NCBI GenBank assembly: GCA_030041275.1
Contig: JASHOE010000060.1
Coordinates: forward strand, 1 to 36,243
Direction of reading: 5' to 3'
DNA length: 36,243 nt
Origin: Streptosporangiaceae bacterium
GTDB lineage: Bacteria; Actinomycetota; Actinomycetes; Streptosporangiales; Streptosporangiaceae
Part shown: positions 1 through 8,814 of the stretch, piece after piece
How positions within the stretch are numbered: the first letter of the stretch is position 1
How the letters are laid out: each line of letters starts with the position of its first letter
The notes under the pieces: model-generated
What the model was told of the DNA's origin: nothing
The model's database searches: none
The model's input: the letters and a program-made list of their open reading frames with translations, nothing else
Position numbers and translations under genes: made by a program

Positions 1-8
1 GCCGGGGG

Positions 9-36
9 GTTTGTTTTGGTCCTCAACAAACTGAGG
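9..36. promoter_or_regulatory. ROK/XylR-like operator dyad (putative)
   Basis: GTTTGTT (9-15) and AACAAAC (25-31) form a perfect 7-bp inverted repeat with a 9-nt centre; a second short dyad, CCTCA/TGAGG (21-25/32-36), overlaps it. The half-sites resemble those bound by the ROK repressor XylR of bacilli, and a ROK regulator is encoded 0.5 kb downstream. The spacing is wider than in the bacillary operator. The target may be an operon to the left of the window. The match is seen; the binding is inferred. Confidence 0.35.
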
Positions 37-518
37 TGTGGGGAGACTACAAAATTTTCACCGGGGTAGTCAACGGGTCTCGCTCGTATGGTCCACGACA
101 TGTGCTGCGCGGGGCGGTTGTCAGGGGACCTCGAGCGCCAGTGACAGCGCTCGGCGGCTCCTGGGTGATGGTCTGGGTGCTACGTCACAACCAGGTGCGA
201 CACGGCCTGCGAGACCCGATCCCGCAGCCGGAAGGAGCAGTGCGTCCGCAGGTAGATCGCCATTCTCGGGTGCGCGATGATGGAGGGAGAGATGGTTGCG
301 GACGGGCTCGGGACGCCGAGCGCTTGGTCGGCGGTGTTCGCTGCCGCCACGAATGCTGAGGTCCGTGGGCGAGGACGGGTCCACCGCTAGCGCCGTGGCA
401 CGCGGACCGGCTCTCCGCCACGCGTCGCGGCGTGACATAGTTACTGAACTGAACAAATTTTGCTCCCTAATCGGAATGGTGGACGATGCTGGGCGATGGC
501 GGGACAAAGGAGGAGCGG
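37..518. other. Region without a recognisable gene, upstream of the ROK regulator
   Basis: Open frames exist on both strands but none gives a recognisable protein or a convincing ribosome-binding site, and their composition looks like chance GC-rich reading. Two short AT-rich islands stand out: around 45-58 (ACAAAATTTTCACC) and 449-464 (CTGAACAAATTTTGCT). They share an ACAAA(A)TTTT core, and the second repeats the AACAAA half-site of the dyad at the left edge. They are candidate operators or promoter elements for the regulator. A decayed gene cannot be excluded. Confidence 0.4.
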
Positions 519-1769
519 TTGACCGAGGTCGGCACGCACACCCTGCCCGCCCGCGCAGACCACACGGCGATTCGGCGCAACAACCTCGAGCTCACCCTGC
601 GGCTGCTCACCCTGACTCCAGGTCTGTCCCGCGCGGATCTCGCCAGCGGCACCGGGTTGACCAGAGCCACGGTGACGCGCCTGGTCGCGGAGCTGATCGA
701 ACTCGGCCTGGTACGGGAGGGCACCGTCAGCTCGCTGCGCAGGATTGGCAGGCCGAGCACGCCGCTCAGCATCGACGGCCGACACGTCCTTGCGATCGGC
801 CTCGAAGTGAACGTCGACTACATCGCGATCTTGGTGACCGATCTCAGCGGGCGTGAGGTGCTGAAGGATGAGTGCGAGTTCGACTCCGTGAGCGCCGGGC
901 CGGACGGGAGTGTCCGGGCCGCGATCGACCTCTGCCATCGCGCAACTCGACGTGTCCGTAAGCGCAGACACGATCGCCAGCCAGTCATTGTCGGAGTCGC
1001 GGCTGCCATCGCCGGGCTGGTAGACATCCGCGGGGGGGTCGTGATCGAAGCGCCGAACCTGGAATGGCGCGACTACCCATTCGGAGCGGTGCTGCATCAC
1101 GGTCTCCGCTTGACCGGTGCACCGGTGCGAGTCGGCAACGACGCCAACTTCGCTGCGCTGGCCGAGTTCCGGACCGGACCGTGGGCGGGTACCTCGGACC
1201 TCATCTATGTCACCGGCGAGGTTGGCATCGGCGGCGGAATCATCGCGGGGGGCCGGCCGCTGCTCGGCAGTCGAGGCCTCGGCGGCGAGGTCGGCCACAT
1301 CCGCGTTGACCCGGCCGGCCCGCGATGTCACTGCGGCCGTCGCGGCTGCTGGGAGGCGCTCATCGGACTCTCAGCTGTGCTGCGGTCCGCTGGCATCAGC
1401 ACGCCCGCGGGCGCGCATCCCCGAACGATGCTCGAAACCCTCGTGCGGCGAGGTCAGGAGGGCGATCAGCGCGTGCTCGACGCGATTGAGCGGCTGGGCA
1501 GGGATGTCGGCGTGGGGGCGGCGATGCTCGGCAACATTTTCGATCCGAGTGTGATCATTCTCGGTGGCTACTTCGTTGCGCTGGAGGAATGGATCCTGCC
1601 GCGCGCCCGACGCGAGCTCGCGAAGGGCATGCTGGGACGCCGCGATCCGACGCCCGACCTGTGTGTGTCGGGCCTCGGTTTCACCGCCGCTGCCCGCGGT
1701 GCGGCCCTGCACGCCATGGATGCCGTGTTGTCCGATCCAGCCACACTGCTCGCGTCTCCGCTGCAGTAG
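519..1769 (+). CDS. ROK-family transcriptional regulator
   Basis: A 416-aa protein with an N-terminal winged helix-turn-helix (about residues 15-75, including LSRADLASGTGLTRATVTRL) and a ROK sugar-kinase-like domain. The ROK zinc site is complete: H260 in EVGHIRV and the CHCGRRGC cluster (C270, C272, C277). The sugar-binding GNDAN motif is present. The kinase DxGxT phosphate loop at the start of the domain is degenerate (reads GLEVNVDY), which fits a repressor that binds sugar rather than a sugar kinase. TTG at 519 is chosen because AGGAGG (508-513) sits 5 nt upstream and the helix-turn-helix follows directly; an in-frame ATG at 486 has no such site. It probably controls sugar uptake or catabolism genes left of the window. 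Effector unknown. Confidence 0.93.
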   Translation: MTEVGTHTLPARADHTAIRRNNLELTLRLLTLTPGLSRADLASGTGLTRATVTRLVAELIELGLVREGTVSSLRRIGRPSTPLSIDGRHVLAIGLEVNVDYIAILVTDLSGREVLKDECEFDSVSAGPDGSVRAAIDLCHRATRRVRKRRHDRQPVIVGVAAAIAGLVDIRGGVVIEAPNLEWRDYPFGAVLHHGLRLTGAPVRVGNDANFAALAEFRTGPWAGTSDLIYVTGEVGIGGGIIAGGRPLLGSRGLGGEVGHIRVDPAGPRCHCGRRGCWEALIGLSAVLRSAGISTPAGAHPRTMLETLVRRGQEGDQRVLDAIERLGRDVGVGAAMLGNIFDPSVIILGGYFVALEEWILPRARRELAKGMLGRRDPTPDLCVSGLGFTAAARGAALHAMDAVLSDPATLLASPLQ

Positions 1770-1811
1770 GGCGGCACGGCGGCCGGACCTGCTCGAGGCT
1801 CGCTGACGACA

Positions 1812-1832
1812 CCGGCGCGTCCGCGGCGCCGG
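1812..1832 (+). terminator. Hairpin after the ROK gene
   Basis: CCGGCGC (1812-1818) and GCGCCGG (1826-1832) form a 7-bp all-GC stem with a 7-nt loop, about 40 nt after the ROK stop codon. There is no U-tract, as is usual for actinobacterial terminators. Confidence 0.45.
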
Positions 1833-1998
1833 ACGGCCTGGGGCCGATGGCCGCTGGCGGAGCTCGGTGCTGGACGTCTGCAGCCGCGCGGCAAGCGTGA
1901 CCAGGGCCCGCTCGGGCCGCGATGGCGTTCTGACGTGGTCAGGGATCGCCAGGTCTGGCGCGGAATACCAGGTATGGCACACTGGTTGTGGCAGTCAA

Positions 1999-2123
1999 CG
2001 TGCTCCGGGGTCGGTGAAACTCCGAACCGGCGGTGATAGTCCGCGACCCGGCCGAGGCCATCGGCCGGCTGACCCGGTGGGATTCCGGGACCGACGGTTA
2101 AAGTCCGGATGGGAGGCAGCACG
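1999..2123 (+). ncRNA. FMN riboswitch (RFN element)
   Basis: The conserved RFN core blocks are all present: GGTGAAACTCCGAACCGGCGG (start 2013), GATAGTCCGCGACCC (from 2034), a variable P-arm, GGGATTCCGGGACCGACGG (from 2079) and TTAAAGTCCGGATGGGAGG (from 2099). The closing helix P1 pairs CGTGCT (1999-2004) with AGCACG (2118-2123). The element lies directly upstream of ribE. RFN elements bind flavin mononucleotide and repress riboflavin genes. Here the space to ribE holds a Shine-Dalgarno-masking hairpin, so control is probably at translation. Confidence 0.97.
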
Positions 2124-2193
2124 TTCGCGGTGGCGGTCCGCTGAGGTTACCCCGACCCGGCGGCGCGATCGCGGTTGCGCGGCCAGCGCATCC

Positions 2194-2240
2194 CCGGAGC
2201 CCGTGACCAGGGCACAGCCCCACGAAGGGCTCCGGAGGAG
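2194..2240 (+). promoter_or_regulatory. Expression-platform hairpin masking the ribE ribosome-binding site
   Basis: CCGGAGCCC (2194-2202) pairs perfectly with GGGCTCCGG (2227-2235) across a 24-nt loop. The last GG of the stem is the start of the Shine-Dalgarno GGAGGAG (2234-2240), which sits before the GTG at 2247. Formation of this helix in the FMN-bound state would hide part of the ribosome-binding site. The competing anti-sequestor was not worked out. Confidence 0.6.
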
Positions 2241-2246
2241 GACACG

Positions 2247-2860
2247 GTGTTCACCGGGATTGTCGAAGAACTTGGTGAGGTCGTTTGCATGCACGCCGAC
2301 GGCGGCTCGGCCCGGATTCAGGTCCGCGGGCCGCTGGTCATGGTCGGCGCAGCCCAGGGCGATTCGATCGCCATCAACGGGGTGTGCCTCACCGTGACCG
2401 GTATCTCCGGCGGCGAGTTCACGGCGGACGTCATGGGCGAGACCCTGGCCCGGTCCAGCCTCGGCAGCCTGCGCGCCGGGGCCGCGGTCAACCTGGAACG
2501 ACCGCTGCGCCTCGACGGCCGGCTCGGCGGTCACCTCGTGCAGGGCCACGTCGATGGCACCGGAACCATCGTCACGAGAGAGCAAGCCGGAGCCTGGCAT
2601 ACCGTGAGAATCACGATTCCCGCCGAGCTGGCCAGCTACGTCATCCACAAAGGGTCCGTGGCGGTGGATGGCATCAGCCTGACGGTGTCCGCGCTCGGCG
2701 AGGGCAGTGGCACGGGGGCGGACCCGTGGTTCGAGGTCAGCCTCATCCCAGAGACCCTCGAGCGGACCACGCTCGGCCGCAAGCAGCCGGGGGACGTGGT
2801 CAACCTCGAGGTCGACATGATCGCCAAGTACGTCGAGCGCCTGCTGGCCGGGAGGACACG

Positions 2861-2864
<4 letters not shown>
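2247..2864 (+). CDS. ribE: Riboflavin synthase alpha chain
   Basis: A 205-aa protein that dismutates two 6,7-dimethyl-8-ribityllumazine molecules into riboflavin and the pyrimidinedione, the last step of riboflavin synthesis. It starts with the family's invariant [10 protein letters not shown] and shows the two tandem lumazine-binding barrels: the first with INGVCLTV and [10 protein letters not shown], the second with [20 protein letters not shown] and [13 protein letters not shown] at 2247 gives exactly this N-terminus and has GGAGGAGG a few bases upstream; an upstream in-frame start would place the riboswitch platform in the coding region. The stop overlaps the ribBA start (ATGA), so the two are translationally coupled. 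In several streptomycetes a riboflavin transporter gene (ribM) follows ribE; it is absent here. Confidence 0.97.
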
Positions 2865-4640
<1,776 letters not shown>

Positions 4641-4683
4641 GGTTCTTCTACCGGTCGGACGGGGCGGCGCGCTCCGGGCCCAG

Positions 4684-5451
4684 TCAGGCTGGAGCGACCC
4701 GGTAGTGGTAGCCGTGATGGTCGGCGAAACCGAGGTTCAGGTACAGCGCGCGGGCTGCGCTGTTCGCGTCCGTCACCTGCAGGTAGAGGCCGCGACCGCC
4801 GTGCTCGGCCGCAAAGCGAGCCAGCGCTGCCGTGATAGCCGTTCCGAGTCGCTCCCGCCGGCGGGTGGGCTCGACCTCGATGGCCGTGAGGCCCGCCCAG
4901 CCGCCACCGCCCGCGACCCGGCCGATGGCGATGGTGTCGCTGTCTGCCCGGACCGACGCAAACGCTTGCCAGGGCGCGGAGGCCAGCAGCCTGATCGCGA
5001 CGGGCGGCAGGTCCTGGCCGCGATAGTGATACCGGCGCAGCCACCCCTCGTCCGGATCGGCGTCGATCTCCACCCGCATAGTGGGTCTGCCGCCCAGGTC
5101 GATCACGCGCCGTGGATCCGCGATCATGACGGTCGCGGCGTCCGCGCGGATGGTCCAGCCGAGCCGCGCCAGCAGGAGGTCCAGCTCGCTGGCAGCCGGC
5201 CGGCCGGTCGGGTAAGGCACTGCGATCATCGCCGGCAGACCGCGTGCGGTGTACCACCGACGAACCGCGTCGACCGCGTCGGGCAGCGGGCGATCGGGAT
5301 CGCCTGCCGCGAGCGCGCTGTTGGCGCGGCCGGTGAAGCCGTCGGCTGCGCGGAGCAGCCAGCCGCCGAGCCACTGTTCCTCGATCCCGCGCCAGCCCTG
5401 CGCTGCGGCAAGCTCGAGATCATCGATCGAGATCGTCACGAGCTGATTCAC
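4684..5451 (-). CDS. GNAT-family N-acetyltransferase
   Basis: A 255-aa protein with a less conserved N-terminal half (about residues 1-140) and a clear GNAT domain at the C-terminus: the strand ending LTAIEVEPTRRRERLGTAI carries the acetyl-CoA pyrophosphate loop (R-R-E-R-L-G-T, a variant of Q/RxxGxG/A), followed by a helix, then LYLQVTDANSAARALYLNLGF, the usual GNAT substrate and CoA segment. Duplicated GNAT architectures of this length include mycothiol synthase, but specific similarity is not evident. GTG at 5451 begins a natural N-terminus; longer in-frame starts run into the divergent PPOX gene. The gene is convergent with ribH. Acceptor unknown. Confidence 0.8.
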   Translation of the reverse strand: MNQLVTISIDDLELAAAQGWRGIEEQWLGGWLLRAADGFTGRANSALAAGDPDRPLPDAVDAVRRWYTARGLPAMIAVPYPTGRPAASELDLLLARLGWTIRADAATVMIADPRRVIDLGGRPTMRVEIDADPDEGWLRRYHYRGQDLPPVAIRLLASAPWQAFASVRADSDTIAIGRVAGGGGWAGLTAIEVEPTRRRERLGTAITAALARFAAEHGGRGLYLQVTDANSAARALYLNLGFADHHGYHYRVAPA

Positions 5452-5536
5452 CCTGGTGCTCGCCCTTCTGCCTGGTGCGTGCCTGTGCATGCCGACTACG
5501 CAGGAAACTGCTGCGGCGCTGCGGCAGGATTGCCTC

Positions 5537-5977
5537 ATGGTTTCGCTGTCGGAAGCGGCCGCCATCGGTAGCCGCGACAAATACCTCGCTGTTGTGTCGA
5601 CTGCTCGCGCCGACGGAACGATCCAGTCCTCGGTGGTCAACGCCGGCGTGCTGGCGGACCCGCAATCGGGTCAGGATGTGGTCGGGTTCGTGACCTACGG
5701 CAGGGCAAAGCTGGCCAATCTGCGAGCGCGTGCACACCTGACGGTGACGTTCCGGGCGGGCTGGCAATGGGCGGCCATCGAAGGGATCGCGCGGATCATC
5801 GGGCCGGACGATCCGGCTCCCGGCGTTGATGCCGAGGACCTGCGGCTGCTGCGCCGCGCGGTCTTCACCGCCGCCGGCGGCACGCACGACGACTGGGCAG
5901 AGTACGACCGGGTCATGGAACGTGACCGGCGCGCGGTCGTGCTGGTGGCTCCGACCAGGGTGTACAGCAACCAATGA
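5537..5977 (+). CDS. PPOX-class putative F420-dependent flavin/deazaflavin oxidoreductase
   Basis: A 146-aa split-barrel protein of the pyridoxamine-5'-phosphate-oxidase-like superfamily. It shows the usual order of strands: KYLAVVSTARADGTIQSS, VVGFVTYGRAKLANLRARAHLTVTF, then WAAIEGIARIIGPDD, and a C-terminal VVLVAPTRVYSNQ. Actinobacterial members of this size commonly bind F420 or FMN and reduce small unsaturated compounds or act in heme or biliverdin chemistry. The ATG at 5537 gives the family N-terminus; a CAGGAT -10-like hexamer ends 6 nt before it, so the transcript may be leaderless. It is divergent from the GNAT gene. Confidence 0.82.
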   Translation: MVSLSEAAAIGSRDKYLAVVSTARADGTIQSSVVNAGVLADPQSGQDVVGFVTYGRAKLANLRARAHLTVTFRAGWQWAAIEGIARIIGPDDPAPGVDAEDLRLLRRAVFTAAGGTHDDWAEYDRVMERDRRAVVLVAPTRVYSNQ

Positions 5978-5980
5978 GGG

Positions 5981-6005
5981 CGCACGCCTGCCGCGTCAGC
6001 GTGCG
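5981..6005. terminator. Bidirectional hairpin between convergent genes
   Basis: CGCACGC (5981-5987) pairs with GCGTGCG (5999-6005) over an 11-nt loop, immediately after the PPOX stop and overlapping the last codons of the opposing gene. The position fits shared termination of the two converging transcripts. Confidence 0.4.
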
Positions 6006-6442
6006 TAGGTCAGCACCAGGTCACCGACTCGCGGCAGCGCAGCCTCGATGTGCTTTGCCGCGCCGCCCCGCACGGCGCGGTAGGCCTTGACGACCACCGG
6101 CTTGTCGGAACGTTCACCCATCGCATCCGAGACAGCCAGCAGCGACTCCGCCACTTCCTCGCCGCGCTTGGCCAGGTAGTCGCCGAACTCCGAGCCGCCG
6201 GAGGCCGTGAAATCGGCCCAGTACGGCTGGAGCCTGGCGGCGATGTCGGGCAGCATCTTGTCCACCGTCTGCCGGATGTAACCGGACGCGAAGCTGTTCA
6301 CCGTCTTGTATCCCAGCTTGACGGCGTTCCCTGAGATCCCCGACTTGTCGGCGAGTTCAGCGTCGATCAGTGTCAGGCTGTCGGCGACCACCTGGGGCCG
6401 GACGTCCGGCGCGAGCAGGATCTCCGGGAGCGTGGCTGGCAT
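5996..6442 (-). CDS. Conserved hypothetical protein (possibly DUF6918)
   Basis: A 148-aa soluble protein, mostly helical by eye, without signal peptide or membrane segment. It begins MPATLPEILLAPDVRP and contains VVADSLTLIDAEL, SGISGNAVKLGYKTV and a C-terminal KAYRAVRGGAAKHIEAALPR. I recall similar short actinobacterial proteins of unknown function, perhaps the family named DUF6918, but cannot confirm it. ATG at 6442 is preferred because AAGGA lies 7 nt upstream; a GTG two codons earlier (6448) would leave only 1 nt. No function is proposed. Confidence 0.75.
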   Translation of the reverse strand: MPATLPEILLAPDVRPQVVADSLTLIDAELADKSGISGNAVKLGYKTVNSFASGYIRQTVDKMLPDIAARLQPYWADFTASGGSEFGDYLAKRGEEVAESLLAVSDAMGERSDKPVVVKAYRAVRGGAAKHIEAALPRVGDLVLTYAR

Positions 6443-6512
6443 GGGCACATCCTTCGGTTGGTTCTGGCTCTGCAGGGGATTCGCCGATGGCTCCGCTGCT
6501 GATCGGGCCGGA

Positions 6513-6540
6513 AGCCGACGAGCGGGCGCGCCCGTCGGCT
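6513..6540 (-). terminator. Hairpin downstream of the MOSC gene
   Basis: AGCCGACG (6513-6520) pairs with CGTCGGCT (6533-6540) across a 12-nt GC-rich loop. It lies about 95 nt beyond the MOSC stop on the minus strand and upstream of the next minus-strand gene, so it can separate the two transcripts. Confidence 0.4.
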
Positions 6541-6633
6541 GCGCGCGCTCAGCGTACCGTGCGGGTGAACCGCATGCTCTCGGTTGTCAGCTGATGACGA
6601 TGTGCACCGCGGTGCTGGTGTCGCGTCCGGTGG

Positions 6634-7203
6634 TCAGGGCTGGTGCGCAAGCGACGGGCTCGGGGCAACAACGTCCCCCGCCCGGACGACGCCCGTGCGC
6701 ACCACCCTGGCGTTCATCCCCCGCAGCCGTAGCTGCCGGCCGACGCGCGAGTTGACAAACCTCATGGCTTCAGCGCCGAACCGTTCGACGAACTTCGCGC
6801 AGCCGAGATGCGGTGCCTCGCTGACTTGGAGTACTGCTTCTCCGACCGAGAGCAAACTGCCGGGCGGCAGGTTGTCGATGCTGATGTCGAGGTCGATGTA
6901 GAGCTGATCCCCGGCCAGCGCCATCCGGTCTGTCCCACCGGCAACCAGCTCGGCCACCCGAGCGTTCATGACGGTGACCTGTCGGTACGGATCGGCCGAT
7001 CCGTCAGCCGTGCTGCGGCTGCCGCGCTGAAGCCAGTTGTCGCCGACGAGGCCCGCCGCCGGGTCAAGAATCACCTCGGCCGGAAGGTCGCGCAGGCCCA
7101 CCGCCGGGCGCCGGACCAGCAGCACGACGACGCCAGTATCGCGGGGGGACGCACGGATTTCACCGAGGCTTGCTTCCAGGCTCTCGCGCGACAGATGCTG
7201 CAT
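6634..7203 (-). CDS. MOSC-domain protein
   Basis: A 189-aa single-domain MOSC protein. After a short N-terminal region come DLPAEVILDPAAGLVGDNW, the substrate-fold strand YRQVTVMNARVAELV, LAGDQLYIDLDIS, and the signature segment SEAPHLGCAKFVERFG with the conserved MOSC cysteine. MOSC domains bind molybdenum cofactor or transfer sulfur (as in molybdenum-cofactor sulfurases and mARC/YiiM-type reductases). ATG at 7203 fits the family start; a GACAAT -10-like hexamer ends 6 nt upstream, so it may be leaderless. It may relate functionally to the XdhC and MobA-like genes 5-7 kb away. Exact substrate unknown. Confidence 0.85.
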   Translation of the reverse strand: MQHLSRESLEASLGEIRASPRDTGVVVLLVRRPAVGLRDLPAEVILDPAAGLVGDNWLQRGSRSTADGSADPYRQVTVMNARVAELVAGGTDRMALAGDQLYIDLDISIDNLPPGSLLSVGEAVLQVSEAPHLGCAKFVERFGAEAMRFVNSRVGRQLRLRGMNARVVRTGVVRAGDVVAPSPSLAHQP

Positions 7204-7315
7204 GTTCTGATTGTCCCGGTCAGCCCCCGAGGTGGCCAGAGGATGACGACCTCGTTGGATCCGACCCGAGGCTGAGTGACAGCATGGACGAACGAGACAC
7301 GCGAGAGGGGAACGA

Positions 7316-7690
7316 ATGATCGAGTGGCTCAAGGACGTTGTGGATCACGATTTCGAGGCGGCGTACAGCTACCTCAGCCTGCGCCTCGACGCCGACCGGG
7401 CCAAGCTCGCTGTGAAGGCGCTGAAGAAGGCCGAGGTCACTACCCGGCGCGCCAATGACATCCTCCGCGCTTGCGGGTATGCCGCGCTGCCGCTCTCTGA
7501 TCCGGGCGTGCACAAGGACCTGCTGAAGAGCGGCGGGAAGAAGCTGTCTCCGATCCTGCTCGTGAGCTTCGCCAACGGCGGGGACATCGCCGACGGCTAT
7601 CACCGCGTGAGCCTCGCATACAGCTTCGATCCGTTCGCGGACGTCCCGTTGCGCATCGCGCACGTGCCGGAGCTTGAACACGCGAAGTAG
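7316..7690 (+). CDS. Small protein of unknown function, ParB-like fold candidate
   Basis: A 124-aa protein with ATG at 7316 and a GA-rich ribosome-binding site (GAGAGGGGAA). The first two thirds are helical, with a lysine-rich segment KLAVKALKKAEVTTRRA. The centre reads LSPILLVSFANGGDIADGYHRVSLAY: a strand followed by the DGYHR motif seen in ParB/sulfiredoxin-like domains, where this turn binds nucleotide. That similarity is short and rests on pattern memory only. It lacks the helix-turn-helix of chromosome-partition ParB. It is divergent from the MOSC gene. No function is assigned. Confidence 0.7.
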   Translation: MIEWLKDVVDHDFEAAYSYLSLRLDADRAKLAVKALKKAEVTTRRANDILRACGYAALPLSDPGVHKDLLKSGGKKLSPILLVSFANGGDIADGYHRVSLAYSFDPFADVPLRIAHVPELEHAK

Positions 7691-7723
7691 CCGCTAGCTC
7701 TGGCCGCTGTGCGCCGCGTGGCG

Positions 7724-8809
7724 TTAGCTACTCGCCCACGCGATGACCGGACCGCGGGCGCGGACGAGGACCGCAGCGCCGGCCTCGAGCTGCGGCCCGC
7801 CCGTGGTGCGGACGATCACCTCGTCGCCGCTCGGCTGACCGTCGGGCCGCACCCGGACGACGGCGTCGTGGCCGTAGTAATCGCAGGCGATCACGCGGCC
7901 CGTGAGGCAGCCCGGCTGGTCCTCGGCGTTGCTGCCGGTGGGCAGGATCTCCAGCTGCTCGGGCCTGATCAGAACTGTCACGGGACCGGGCAGCGCGGCG
8001 ATTCCGATGCCTTCGGCAACCGGGAGCCTGCCGAGTATGGTCGCGACCATCGGGCCGGACTGGCCCGCCACCTCCGTCAGCTGCCCGGGCACGATGTTGG
8101 CGTCGCCGACGAACCGGGCGAGCGTGGCGTCAGCGGGACGGGTATACAGCTCATGCGGCGCCGCGCATTGCACGATGCGGCCGTCCCGCAGCACCGCGAT
8201 CCGGTCGGCCATCGAGAGCGCTTCGTCCTGGTCATGGGTCACCAGGACTGCCGTCGTGCCGGCCGTCCGGCAGATCTGCTGGACGTCCGCGCGGACGCTG
8301 GCGCGCATGTGCGCGTCAAGCGCGGCGAACGGCTCGTCCAGCAGCACGACCTCCGGCTTGATCGCCAGGGCGCGGGCAAGCGCCACGCGCTGCTGCTGGC
8401 CGCCGGACAGCTGATGCGGGTACCGGCTGCCCATCCCTGCCAGGCCGACGGCCTCGAGCAGTTCCGCGGTGCGAGTGCCGCGACGGCGGGCGGGCAGTCC
8501 GAAGCCCACGTTAGCGGCGACGGTGAGGTGCGGGAACAGCGCGCCCTCCTGCGGTACGTAGCCGATCTGCCGGCGCTCAGGGGGCACGAGAGCGACGCCC
8601 GGACCGTCGACGACGCGGTCGCCAATGGCGATCGAGCCGGCGTCGGCCTGCTCGAAGCCGGCCAGCAACCGGAGCAGCGTGGTCTTGCCGCTACCAGATG
8701 GGCCAAGGATGGCGGTGAACGATCCGGCCGGCACGTCCAGGTCCAGCCCGGCGAGCACCGGATGCGTCCCGAACGCCTTGTGCAGGCCCGTGACCGTTAG
8801 CTGCCGCAT
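7724..8809 (-). CDS. fbpC: Ferric-iron ABC transporter, ATP-binding subunit
   Basis: A 361-aa ABC ATPase of the FbpC/PotA type that powers uptake of ferric iron through FbpB. Visible motifs: Walker A GPSGSGKT (residues 36-43), Q-loop YVPQEGALFPHLTV, signature LSGGQQQR, Walker B VVLLDEPFAALD and switch histidine VTHDQDEA. From about residue 240 a TOBE-like regulatory domain follows (VLIRPEQLEI, CLTGRVIACDYYGHDAVV). It is the last gene of fbpA-fbpB-fbpC; its ATG is 5 nt after the fbpB stop. Iron specificity is inferred from the partner genes and the upstream iron boxes. Confidence 0.93.
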   Translation of the reverse strand: MRQLTVTGLHKAFGTHPVLAGLDLDVPAGSFTAILGPSGSGKTTLLRLLAGFEQADAGSIAIGDRVVDGPGVALVPPERRQIGYVPQEGALFPHLTVAANVGFGLPARRRGTRTAELLEAVGLAGMGSRYPHQLSGGQQQRVALARALAIKPEVVLLDEPFAALDAHMRASVRADVQQICRTAGTTAVLVTHDQDEALSMADRIAVLRDGRIVQCAAPHELYTRPADATLARFVGDANIVPGQLTEVAGQSGPMVATILGRLPVAEGIGIAALPGPVTVLIRPEQLEILPTGSNAEDQPGCLTGRVIACDYYGHDAVVRVRPDGQPSGDEVIVRTTGGPQLEAGAAVLVRARGPVIAWASS

Positions 8810-8814
8810 AGTTC

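Noticed and set aside
441..1331. A 296-codon minus-strand frame opposite the ROK gene
   Set aside because: No domain and it reads through the complete ROK zinc motif on the other strand.
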